From NCBI GenBank assembly GCA_016763395.1, contig JAESTW010000273.1, positions 1 through 6,554 of the forward strand: a stretch of DNA of 6,554 bases, written 5' to 3'. Under the pieces are notes generated by a model that worked only from the letters and a program-made list of their open reading frames with translations, was not told the DNA's origin and did not search any database. Position numbers and translations under genes: made by a program. This document shows, in pieces, positions 1 to 5,833 of the stretch (within the stretch, counting starts at the first letter, position 1; every line of letters starts with the position of its first letter). Source of the stretch: Kofleriaceae bacterium (GTDB lineage: Bacteria > Myxococcota_A > Polyangia > Haliangiales > Haliangiaceae).

Positions 1-109
1 ACACAAACGCAGCCTTGAGCTTTTTGGCGCGATCGGCCCGAGCGGCCGTTGGACTCGACAGCGATATCCCGATCGAGATCAGGAGTGTGAGCAAAACCGG
101 ACGAGTCAT
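1..109 (-). CDS. Partial secreted protein, probable YfiR/DUF4154 family (N-terminus only)
   Basis: Only the first 36 codons are present; the gene runs off the left edge. The ATG (109-107) overlaps the TGA stop of the barrel gene upstream as ATGA, so the two are very probably translationally coupled in one operon. The translation starts with Met-Thr-Arg, then a hydrophobic stretch (about residues 4-18) and an Ala-Arg-Ala site near residue 25, a typical Sec signal peptide for signal peptidase I. The mature part begins DRAKKLKAAFV. YfiR/DUF4154 proteins usually open with a Lys-Ala-Ala-Phe-(Leu/Val)-Tyr-Asn-Phe segment just after the signal peptide, and the visible KAAFV matches its first part. 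YfiR proteins are periplasmic; in Pseudomonas YfiR restrains the diguanylate cyclase YfiN. The signal peptide and the gene start are well supported. The family call rests on about ten residues and is an inference. Confidence 0.6.
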   Translation of the reverse strand, partial: MTRPVLLTLLISIGISLSSPTAARADRAKKLKAAFV

Positions 110-1143
110 CGGATCCACTGCAATCCCGCTGAAATGGACCACCTGCGTTTAAGCTGTGGACCGTGAAAGGATTGTACAAGGGGAAGCGTCGCCTCCACTG
201 CAAAGTGAGTATGTCCCAAGAGTTCTGATTCGAGTAAGAAGCTCGCTCCAGCAGCGCCGCTAATGTGCCAGCCCCCTTGATTGTCCGGATCAGCCGTAGA
301 GACCATACCCGCGTTGAGATGGGAGTCACCACCGCGAATTTTCCCAAGTTGACTTGCCGATATGCGCATCAACGTCGCCACTTTGCCCCTGAAACTCCGC
401 GATATCGATCCACTCGCTTCCACACCATTGCCCAATTTGTATTTGTGGGGATTTTCGTTCAGTCGAATCGTAGCCCCGGTCTGTGCACTGATCGCCCATG
501 CCTCACCTCGGAAGTGATAGCTCAGCTTCGGAAAGGCATCAAAAGTTCCTGTGGACAACCGCATGGGATACGGAAGCACTTGGTCCGATCCCGCAGGAGT
601 ATCATCGGTGGGATGTATAGATCCTGTGGGCAGCCCAGCGATACCACTCACGATAATCCGGTGCCGATCTTGGTCGCGTTGAAACACTGTGCGATGTACC
701 GCGATGGTGATATCGCCAATTCCGTCCGTTTTAGTAGTAAATGAGCCACCCGCCCGAGTGAGGTGATCCATCGAAATCCGGTGGTACGGCACCATAATTC
801 CCACCGTGAGCTTGTCGGTGGGCGCTGTCATGAGCCCGAACATGTGTGTTTGTTTGCGCATGTCCGTTGGCGTCACCATGTAGTCGGCGAGCACATTACT
901 GGAGCGAATATCCACGGTGCCTTCGCGCAACCCAGACATGTTCATAAACATCACGCGATACGAGAGCATCAGCTCTGAGGCTTTGTGGGTATGGATTCCC
1001 AACACATCCACCGACTTCACATCCACTTCCATCAGTTCTTCCAGCGACATGTCTGTGAAATCAGACTCCGCATAGACATGCTGTGGCAGAAGTGTGCACA
1101 CCGATACGGCTAAGGCGCTGCGAATCAGTATCCTATGACTCAT
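106..1143 (-). CDS. Outer-membrane beta-barrel protein, Met/His-rich, MetA-pathway transporter-like
   Basis: The 345-residue product has a signal peptide (basic Arg4/Arg8, hydrophobic core 9-20, cleavage likely after VYA at 25). The mature N-terminus carries MSLEELMEVDV (32-42), resembling the N-terminal motif before the plug of TonB-dependent receptors, but at this length a full 22-strand receptor is impossible. Next come HTH (51-53) and a Met-rich segment (M59, M65, M67, M69), then further Met/His residues to about 127. GIGDITIAV (141-149) followed by an LPTG (171-174) resembles the GLGD...LPTG pattern of the Phenol_MetA_deg outer-membrane family. Alternating polar/hydrophobic strands continue to a C-terminal strand ending WSISAGLQWIR, which fits a barrel closing strand. 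The substrate is unknown; metal (copper) handling is a guess from the Met/His content. It overlaps the YfiR-like gene by four bases. The ATG at 1143 lacks a well-spaced ribosome site: AGGAGG lies 22 bases upstream, and an in-frame ATT at 1158-1156 is better spaced. Confidence 0.75.
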   Translation of the reverse strand: MSHRILIRSALAVSVCTLLPQHVYAESDFTDMSLEELMEVDVKSVDVLGIHTHKASELMLSYRVMFMNMSGLREGTVDIRSSNVLADYMVTPTDMRKQTHMFGLMTAPTDKLTVGIMVPYHRISMDHLTRAGGSFTTKTDGIGDITIAVHRTVFQRDQDRHRIIVSGIAGLPTGSIHPTDDTPAGSDQVLPYPMRLSTGTFDAFPKLSYHFRGEAWAISAQTGATIRLNENPHKYKLGNGVEASGSISRSFRGKVATLMRISASQLGKIRGGDSHLNAGMVSTADPDNQGGWHISGAAGASFLLESELLGHTHFAVEATLPLVQSFHGPQLKRRWSISAGLQWIR

Positions 1144-1162
1144 TGTACTACGGTAAATCGTC

Positions 1163-1171
1163 CATCCTCCT
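1163..1171 (-). promoter_or_regulatory. Oddly placed Shine-Dalgarno (AGGAGG) with overlapping mini-ORF before barrel gene
   Basis: A perfect AGGAGG reads 1171-1166 on the minus strand, immediately followed by an ATG (1165-1163) that opens a five-codon frame (Met-Asp-Asp-Leu-Pro, stop TAG at 1150-1148). This ATG has zero spacing from the AGGAGG and is out of frame with the barrel gene, so it is unlikely to be used well. The barrel ATG is 22 bases away. The in-frame ATT at 1158-1156 is exactly 7 bases away and would add five residues before the signal peptide. The element itself is plain in the sequence; which codon it serves is unresolved. Confidence 0.5.
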
Positions 1172-1183
1172 CATTCCTGGATG

Positions 1184-1202
1184 ATTTTACACCAATGATT
1201 GG
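1184..1202 (-). promoter_or_regulatory. Candidate -10 box and palindrome upstream of the barrel gene
   Basis: On the minus strand TAAAAT (1189-1184) matches the TATAAT consensus at five of six positions and would place a transcription start near 1177, just before the AGGAGG at 1171. No good -35 hexamer sits 16-18 bases upstream. Directly adjoining it is a perfect CCAAT-G-ATTGG palindrome (1192-1202), which would lie in the -10/-35 spacer and could be an operator. Both elements are short, so chance is a serious alternative. Confidence 0.25.
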
Positions 1203-1264
1203 GAGCCGGCCTTTCGCAGTGATCCGACATTGAGATGTCCAGCGTGGAAACGCCAAGTCTTCAA

Positions 1265-1294
1265 ACGGACAAAGCTGAGGGCTACGGACAAAGC
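1265..1294. repeat. 11-base direct repeat ACGGACAAAGC, two copies, 19-base period
   Basis: ACGGACAAAGC occurs at 1265-1275 and again at 1284-1294, exact in both copies, in the divergent gap. The period is close to two DNA helical turns, which would suit a dimeric regulator with tandem sites. The role is unknown. Confidence 0.6.
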
Positions 1295-1413
1295 AGCGAG
1301 CTCATGAAAAGCCTCTCACCAACACACCAGTAGTATCGCTATCCCGCCGTCAACACACTGTGAGGCTCGGTTAGCAATAGTCCGCAAAAAAGCGCTTCCC
1401 AAACGAGGCACTC

Positions 1414-2319
1414 GTGCTCACACTACCTCGCATGGCATCTACAACCGAATATCTCCCTCCCAAAGTCTGGAAATGGGAGTCTGACAATGGCGGCAATTTT
1501 TCGAAAATTAACCGACCAACTGCTGGTTCCACCCACGAGCAAGAGTTGGCGATCGGCAAACACCCGCTCCAGCTCTATTCACTGGCAACTCCCAACGGCC
1601 AGAAGGTCACCATCATGCTCGAGGAGCTACTTGCCCTCGGCGTGAAAGGGGCTGAATACGATGCACACCTGATCAATATCATGGAGGGGCAGCAGTTTGG
1701 CAGTGGCTTTGTTGGGGTAAATCCCAACTCGAAAATCCCGGCGCTTGTGGACCAAAGTACCGATTCCCCAACTCCGATCTTTGAGTCGGGCGCGATTCTG
1801 ATGTACCTAGCTGAGAAGTTTGGCAAGTTTCTGCCCGGACTTGATGATCCACAAGCCCGCGTACGATGCCTTACTTGGCTATTTTGGCAAATGGGAAGCG
1901 CGCCGTATCTCGGTGGCGGGTTCGGACACTTCTATGCCTACGCGCCGACGAAGATCGAATACTGCATCGACCGATTCTCGATGGAGGTCAAACGCCAGTT
2001 GGATGTTCTAGACCGCCAGCTTGCCGATAACGAGTACATCTGCGGCTCTGAATACACCATCGCTGACATGGCAATTTGGCCCTGGTACGGCAATCTCGTA
2101 CTCGACCGAGTCTACAGCGCAGCAGAGTTCTTGGACGTTGCGTCCTACAAACACCTATCCCGGTGGACCAAGGCTATCGACAGCAGGCCTGCCGTTAAGC
2201 GCGGCCTCATCGTCAACAAGACGTGGGGTGACCCCGAGAAACAGCTTCACGAACGCCACGACGCCAGCGACTTTGATACTCGGACACAAGACAAGCTTCA
2301 ATCTGACAACAACGAATAG
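1414..2319 (+). CDS. yghU: Nu-class glutathione transferase / disulfide oxidoreductase, YghU-like
   Basis: The 301-residue protein resembles E. coli YghU (about 288 residues) along its whole length. YghU is a cytosolic dimeric Nu-class GST that binds two glutathiones or GSSG per subunit and reduces disulfides such as 2-hydroxyethyl disulfide. Shared blocks are NINRP-like KINRP (31-35), GKHPLQLYSL (48-57), TPNGQKVTIMLEELLALG (59-76), NPNSKIPAL (103-111), FESG (123-126), LGGGFGHFY (166-174), YTIADMAIWPW (214-224) and QLHERHDASDF (277-287). The thioredoxin-fold N-domain carries Thr59 and Asn61, equivalent to YfcG Thr9 and Asn11 that contact glutathione; no catalytic Tyr, Ser or Cys is expected in this class. 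GTG at 1414 is chosen because GAGG (1405-1408) lies five bases upstream. The ATG at 1432 aligns better with the YghU N-terminus but has no ribosome site. It stands alone, divergent from the barrel gene and convergent with the HDOD gene, and has its own terminator. A general thiol-stress role is inferred. Confidence 0.95.
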   Translation: MLTLPRMASTTEYLPPKVWKWESDNGGNFSKINRPTAGSTHEQELAIGKHPLQLYSLATPNGQKVTIMLEELLALGVKGAEYDAHLINIMEGQQFGSGFVGVNPNSKIPALVDQSTDSPTPIFESGAILMYLAEKFGKFLPGLDDPQARVRCLTWLFWQMGSAPYLGGGFGHFYAYAPTKIEYCIDRFSMEVKRQLDVLDRQLADNEYICGSEYTIADMAIWPWYGNLVLDRVYSAAEFLDVASYKHLSRWTKAIDSRPAVKRGLIVNKTWGDPEKQLHERHDASDFDTRTQDKLQSDNNE

Positions 2320-2349
2320 TCAGACATATTCTCAGATGTGCCCAATACC

Positions 2350-2377
2350 CCGCGACGCACGCAGCATCGCGGTTTTT
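2350..2377 (+). terminator. Rho-independent terminator of the GST gene
   Basis: CCGCGA (2350-2355) pairs perfectly with TCGCGG (2367-2372) across an 11-base loop and is followed at once by TTTTT (2373-2377). It begins 30 bases after the GST stop. Its U-tract overlaps the stop codon of the convergent HDOD gene (2378-2376). Read leftward, the hairpin has no following T-run, so it does not clearly terminate the opposite operon. Confidence 0.85.
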
Positions 2378-3239
2378 ATTTGCCGGATAGAAGCCCTGCG
2401 TACATCTCATTGTAGTGCCGTAGACCGACCACTTGGCACTCCGCCAACTCCTCCTCTGTGAGAGCCAGGCGTTCACACAAGGCAGTAACCTCTTCGCTAG
2501 CTTCTTCTGGAAAGTCCATCGCGGCGTGACGAGCTGCTGACACCACAAACACTGCGATTTGCGCAGCCTCGTCTAGGCCCAACTCTTCAACGACTAGAGG
2601 GTCGTGGTGATGTTGCATCACATGCTCAAGAGCATCAAAAAGCTTCCACTGTTGAGCCACCATTACGCCTAGATCACAGTGATCATATCCGAAGTTCTCA
2701 AGCTCATGGTCACTTTGTGATGCCTGGCAAGGTACTCCAAGAACTGCTCGGTAGGGCTTGCCAATGACTTGGTTCATGATAACCGTTCCAAAGTCGTGCA
2801 AGAGGCCACATAAAAAGGGGTCGTCGAGGTCCTTGGTTCGGACAAGCTGCGCAATGGACTCAGAAATCGATGCGACCTTCAGTGAGTAGGTCCACAAAGC
2901 CTGTGTAAACTTGTTGGTCTTGCCCCCAATAACTGCGGCGGCCATCACCAGCTTGCGAAGATCTCGCATGCCAATTCGAATCAGCGCAGAGCGAAGATTC
3001 GTTGCAGGCCTCGTCCCATAGTGGGGCGAGCTGGCGATCTTCATCACCTTTGCGGCAATTACCGGATCACTCTTCACCAAATTGAAAAGCGTATCCATAT
3101 TAAAATCAGGATCGGCAGTCAGTTGAGTCAAACGTTGCGCGACCACTGGCATAGTCTCGATCGAATCGACCTTTTCAACTGCACTCTCGAAATCACTTAG
3201 CGTGTATTCTCGTTTATTATCGGCTTCGGTTACATCCAT
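2376..3239 (-). CDS. HDOD-domain signalling protein
   Basis: The protein has 287 residues from the ATG at 3239. That start is chosen because GGGAG (3250-3246) lies six bases upstream; an in-frame TTG at 3266 would overlap the receiver gene and lacks a site. The HDOD domain covers roughly residues 22-220. It opens with the typical pattern of a Met-Pro, a Leu-rich helix and two Asp-Pro turns (MPVVAQRLTQL at 30-40, DPDF at 43-46, SDPVIAAKVMKIASS at 57-71). Next comes the IRIGMRDLRKLVM segment (87-99), then GLLHDFG (145-151) with the His-Asp pair and a HHHDP (210-214). HDOD domains are relatives of HD-GYP phosphodiesterases but lack the HHExxDGxGYP catalytic signature, also absent here, so cyclic-di-GMP hydrolysis is not expected; they usually act as regulatory scaffolds in chemotaxis-like, motility or stress signalling. 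The C-terminal 65 residues are Glu-rich and unassigned. It is the last gene of the operon, ten bases after the receiver gene. Confidence 0.9.
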   Translation of the reverse strand: MDVTEADNKREYTLSDFESAVEKVDSIETMPVVAQRLTQLTADPDFNMDTLFNLVKSDPVIAAKVMKIASSPHYGTRPATNLRSALIRIGMRDLRKLVMAAAVIGGKTNKFTQALWTYSLKVASISESIAQLVRTKDLDDPFLCGLLHDFGTVIMNQVIGKPYRAVLGVPCQASQSDHELENFGYDHCDLGVMVAQQWKLFDALEHVMQHHHDPLVVEELGLDEAAQIAVFVVSAARHAAMDFPEEASEEVTALCERLALTEEELAECQVVGLRHYNEMYAGLLSGK

Positions 3240-3249
3240 ATCATACTCC

Positions 3250-3648
3250 CTATCTTTCCTGCCCAACAGTAACGGCCGTCTGGTATCGTTCCGCCTGAAT
3301 TTTGATGACTGTTCTCAATTTGTCATCTGCCATCGGTTTCAATATGTAGCTAGTGACACCAGCTTCTTTTGCTTGCGTCAACCTCTCATGCGAGCGGACG
3401 GCACTTATCGCCAAGATCTTTGGTGGCACCGCCATTTGTCCCAGTTGCAGTGCCAACTGCAAACCGGACAATTTTGGCAAAATCAAATCCAGGCTTACCA
3501 TTCCTGGAGAATTCGCCCGTGCACAGCGCAATGCGGACATACCATCGTGGAACACACCCAAAACGTGAAATCCCTCTTCTGCAAATACCTGCGCTATGTC
3601 GCGCGCAATGGCCGGTGAACTCTCTGCTATAATTACGGTTTTGTTCAT
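3250..3648 (-). CDS. Stand-alone CheY-like response regulator receiver
   Basis: The 132 residues form a single receiver domain with a short tail and no output domain. The phospho-acceptor is Asp54 in MVSLDLILP (50-58), Ser82 is the switch Thr/Ser position in LAISAV, and Lys104-Pro105 in YILKPM is the conserved lysine motif. The usual acidic pair after strand 1 is reduced to a single Glu9 (IIAESSP, 6-12), so Mg2+ binding may be weaker than in CheY. The tail from about residue 113 (VIKIQAERYQTAVTVGQER) is probably the last helix plus an extension. The gene lies 12 bases after the pilus-type ATPase gene and 10 bases before the HDOD gene; its TAG stop abuts the HDOD ribosome site. Its own site is weak (GAAGAA, 3660-3655), which suggests translation coupled to the ATPase gene. 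An output through protein-protein contact, with the HDOD protein, the ATPase or the zinc-ribbon protein, is inferred. Confidence 0.93.
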   Translation of the reverse strand: MNKTVIIAESSPAIARDIAQVFAEEGFHVLGVFHDGMSALRCARANSPGMVSLDLILPKLSGLQLALQLGQMAVPPKILAISAVRSHERLTQAKEAGVTSYILKPMADDKLRTVIKIQAERYQTAVTVGQER

Positions 3649-3660
3649 TGATGGTTCTTC

Positions 3661-5391
3661 TTAGAAGTTGACGACTCGGTGAAATTCTTGTGACGTGGTT
3701 TTCCCTGAGAACACTAGCTCCAAGGCTCGGGTGCGCAAGTCGACCATACCCTCAGAGATTGCGTATTCACGGAGGGCGACAGTGCTGGCTTCTGTTGAAA
3801 TCATATTTCGAATATGGTCATCAACGACCAATAGCTCGTGTATTGCGACTCGACCGCGATAGCCTGTTCCTTCGCATTCTGAGCAGCCTCGTCCTGTCAC
3901 CAATTTGATATCGGACAAGTCGGCGCCCGGCACCATTGCCTCGAGTTCACTGGCGCTGGGCGTATATCGATAGGCGCACTCTTTACATACCGAACGCATG
4001 AGTCGCTGAGCCAATACTGCATTGAGTGATGGTGCGATCAAATGCTTGGGCACCCCCATTTCCAAAAGCCGGTGGATGGTAGAAGCTGAATCGTTTGTGT
4101 GTAGCGTGGACAACACCAAGTGTCCGGTTACAGCTGCCTCTGCCGCGATAGCACCAGTAATCTGATCTCGAATTTCTCCCACGAGAATAATGTCCGGATC
4201 TTGCCTGAGAATTGCTCGCAACGCATTTGGGAAGGTCACACCGCGTTTTGGATTCACCGGAACTTGGTTGAGACCCTCAAGTTCATATTCGATAGGATCT
4301 TCTACCGTGACAACGTTGACCTCGTCGGATTGCCTATTCATCAAAGCTGCATAGAGAGTTGTACTCTTACCTGACCCGGTTGGACCAGTCACCAAAACAA
4401 GCCCCTGGGGGCGGTTTAGCTGACGTTGAAAGGCCACTAGCTGCTCAGGAGACATCCCAAGCTTGGTCAAATCCAATGTCAGCATCGAATGTCCGAGCAG
4501 GCGAATTACTACCTTCTCCCCGACTGCGATAGGAAGAGTTGACACACGCATGTCCACCGTCGCTCCCGCAAACTTTGTCCGTACACGCCCGTCTTGCGGA
4601 GCGTGGCGTTCCGAGATATCCAGCTTCGCGAGAATCTTTACTCGAGATACAATCCACGGACACAATGCAATCGGATAGCTTGGCCCGACCCGCAAAATGC
4701 CATCCACTCGAAAGCGGACGCGCAGTTCTCTCCGACTCGGTTCAATATGTATGTCCGAAGCGGAAATATTGATAGCGTGAGCAAACAATCGATCGACAAG
4801 CTCGATGATTTTCCCCGATTCGCCGCCCTCTTGCAGACTGAGTAGGTCCGCGTTGCTGAGAGTTACAAGCTCATCATCATTGACATGCTCAAGCTTGGAG
4901 GTATCTGCCGTGAGATAGTAGCGTTTTATCGCTTCGGTAATTTGTGAAGGAGGCAGAATGACGAGGTGAATTTCTCCACCAACCACCGAGCGAAGATGAT
5001 CAAATACGTCAATTTGCCGTGGATCGGTAATACCGATATAGACCTCATCACCTGCTCTTGTGAGGGGAATAAGCTGATAGCGCTTGGCGATATCCTCAGG
5101 AACAAGTTTGAAGAGCTCTCGGTCGATAACGAAATCTGAGGTCTCTGCGGCGCTGAGGCCAAAGAGATCACCGAGCATTTCCGCCCAACGACCTTCTGTA
5201 ACCAGGTTTGCCGCTACCAGCCGCCAACCGGGAGTTCCCGAGTCGTAGTCGCTTTCCCATAGCACGGAATCGGCCATGGTTTGACTGATGGCCGAATCCA
5301 TCACCAACTGGCGCAACAACTTTTCGTCGATTACACGAGTATGAGACTCGGACGGACCATCTTCTGTCTTTGCTCTAGCCGAAGAGGGCAT
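3661..5391 (-). CDS. PilB/GspE/MshE-type assembly ATPase (type IV pilus or type II secretion)
   Basis: This 576-residue cytoplasmic hexameric ATPase would power extension of a pilus or pseudopilus. Residues 84-160 form the T2SSE N-terminal domain (VPEDIAKRYQLIPL, then DPRQIDVFDHLR). The motor follows: Asp box ASDIHIEP (211-218), Walker A GPTGSGKS (336-343), Walker B ILVGEIRD (402-409) and His box STLHTND (428-434). A tetracysteine zinc site is formed by Cys469/Cys472 and Cys503/Cys506. All catalytic elements are intact. The zinc site, the N-terminal domain and the length fit PilB, MshE or GspE rather than the shorter retraction ATPase PilT. The first 80 residues do not show a clean RLGxxL...G MshEN cyclic-di-GMP motif. 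The ATG at 5391 is supported by AGGAG (5403-5399), seven bases upstream and inside the previous gene, which it overlaps by 17 bases. No pilin, PilC or secretin gene is visible here, so pilus versus secretion cannot be settled. The receiver and HDOD genes downstream suggest regulated motor activity. Confidence 0.95.
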   Translation of the reverse strand: MPSSARAKTEDGPSESHTRVIDEKLLRQLVMDSAISQTMADSVLWESDYDSGTPGWRLVAANLVTEGRWAEMLGDLFGLSAAETSDFVIDRELFKLVPEDIAKRYQLIPLTRAGDEVYIGITDPRQIDVFDHLRSVVGGEIHLVILPPSQITEAIKRYYLTADTSKLEHVNDDELVTLSNADLLSLQEGGESGKIIELVDRLFAHAINISASDIHIEPSRRELRVRFRVDGILRVGPSYPIALCPWIVSRVKILAKLDISERHAPQDGRVRTKFAGATVDMRVSTLPIAVGEKVVIRLLGHSMLTLDLTKLGMSPEQLVAFQRQLNRPQGLVLVTGPTGSGKSTTLYAALMNRQSDEVNVVTVEDPIEYELEGLNQVPVNPKRGVTFPNALRAILRQDPDIILVGEIRDQITGAIAAEAAVTGHLVLSTLHTNDSASTIHRLLEMGVPKHLIAPSLNAVLAQRLMRSVCKECAYRYTPSASELEAMVPGADLSDIKLVTGRGCSECEGTGYRGRVAIHELLVVDDHIRNMISTEASTVALREYAISEGMVDLRTRALELVFSGKTTSQEFHRVVNF

Positions 5392-5824
5392 CGATTTGCT
5401 CCTGTCCGATTTCTTCTTTTTCGCTCTTGCCGCCGGGTGGCGGAGGCGGTGTTACCTGTCTCGCCTTGACCGACGATGAGTTCAGTCCGGCCAAGCGACC
5501 AGCCAAGCTCGCACTTGTTGTTTCAGGTGCTTTGGCGACTGCTGCCGCCACTGGCTCAACTCTCTTTGGGTTGGGAACTACCTTGGTAGCTCGCCGGGGT
5601 GAGACGCTGCTCTCGAGACTTGTCTGGCCTCCGCATCCACCACAAAATCGATCGCTGAGACCGTTGGCGAACTGGCATGTGCCACACGCCATCGTCAGTC
5701 CCTCACCGCACATTCTACAAAATCGGCGTTGCCATGCATTCTCACACTTGCAAGCCGAGCAAAAATTTCCTGCGCTTCCACGCGGAGCACCGGTTCTAGC
5801 TCTCACGTTCTTTGTACCCACCAT
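5375..5824 (-). CDS. Double zinc-ribbon protein with FliM/CheZ-like C-terminal peptide
   Basis: The 149-residue protein has no signal peptide. Two zinc ribbons sit at residues 22-39 (Cys22, Cys25, Cys36, Cys39) and 47-64 (Cys47, Cys50, Cys61, Cys64), in the CxxC-N10-CxxC spacing of DZANK-type double ribbons. A low-complexity linker (70-140), rich in Ala, Ser, Lys and Pro and including PPPPPGG (126-132), leads to a charged end and GQEQIDALFG (140-149). That end resembles the FliM N-terminal peptide (LSQxEIDALL) and the CheZ C-terminal peptide, both of which bind phosphorylated CheY. It is the first gene of the operon; its last codons contain the ribosome site and ATG of the ATPase gene. The ATG at 5824 is the nominal start, but AGGAGG lies 19 bases upstream and seven bases before an in-frame ATT (5836-5834) that would add four residues. 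Zinc-ribbon proteins of this type are usually adaptors. A role as adaptor between a receiver and the pilus ATPase is inferred. Confidence 0.85.
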   Translation of the reverse strand: MVGTKNVRARTGAPRGSAGNFCSACKCENAWQRRFCRMCGEGLTMACGTCQFANGLSDRFCGGCGGQTSLESSVSPRRATKVVPNPKRVEPVAAAVAKAPETTSASLAGRLAGLNSSSVKARQVTPPPPPGGKSEKEEIGQEQIDALFG

Positions 5825-5833
5825 GCAGGGGAA

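Larger units (their letters stand above)
1144..1413. other. Divergent intergenic region between the barrel gene and the GST gene
   Basis: About 270 bases lie between two divergent starts. Besides the leftward AGGAGG/-10 elements, it holds an 11-base direct repeat (1265-1275 and 1284-1294) with a 19-base period. I found no convincing sigma-70 promoter for the rightward GST gene, no RNA gene and no coding frame with a ribosome site. An open minus frame at 1371-1559 mostly overlaps the GST gene and has no family resemblance. Confidence 0.5.

Noticed and set aside
106..1143. TonB-dependent receptor
   Set aside because: Only the short N-terminal motif matches; at 345 residues there is no room for a plug plus a 22-strand barrel, and the GIGD/LPTG pattern fits a small transporter-like barrel better.
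2350..2377. Bidirectional terminator also serving the HDOD operon
   Set aside because: On the minus strand the hairpin is followed by GGTATTGGG, with no T-tract, so only rightward termination is supported.
2376..3239. HD-GYP cyclic-di-GMP phosphodiesterase
   Set aside because: An HD pair (148-149) is present, but the HHExxDGxGYP catalytic signature is missing; the N-terminal Asp-Pro pattern is that of HDOD.
3240..3266. TTG start at 3266 for the HDOD gene
   Set aside because: It would overlap the receiver gene by 17 bases without a ribosome site, whereas the ATG at 3239 has GGGAG at six bases' spacing.
3661..5391. Retraction ATPase PilT
   Set aside because: PilT is about 350 residues and lacks the tetracysteine zinc site and the T2SSE N-terminal domain, all of which point to a PilB/GspE/MshE-type protein here.
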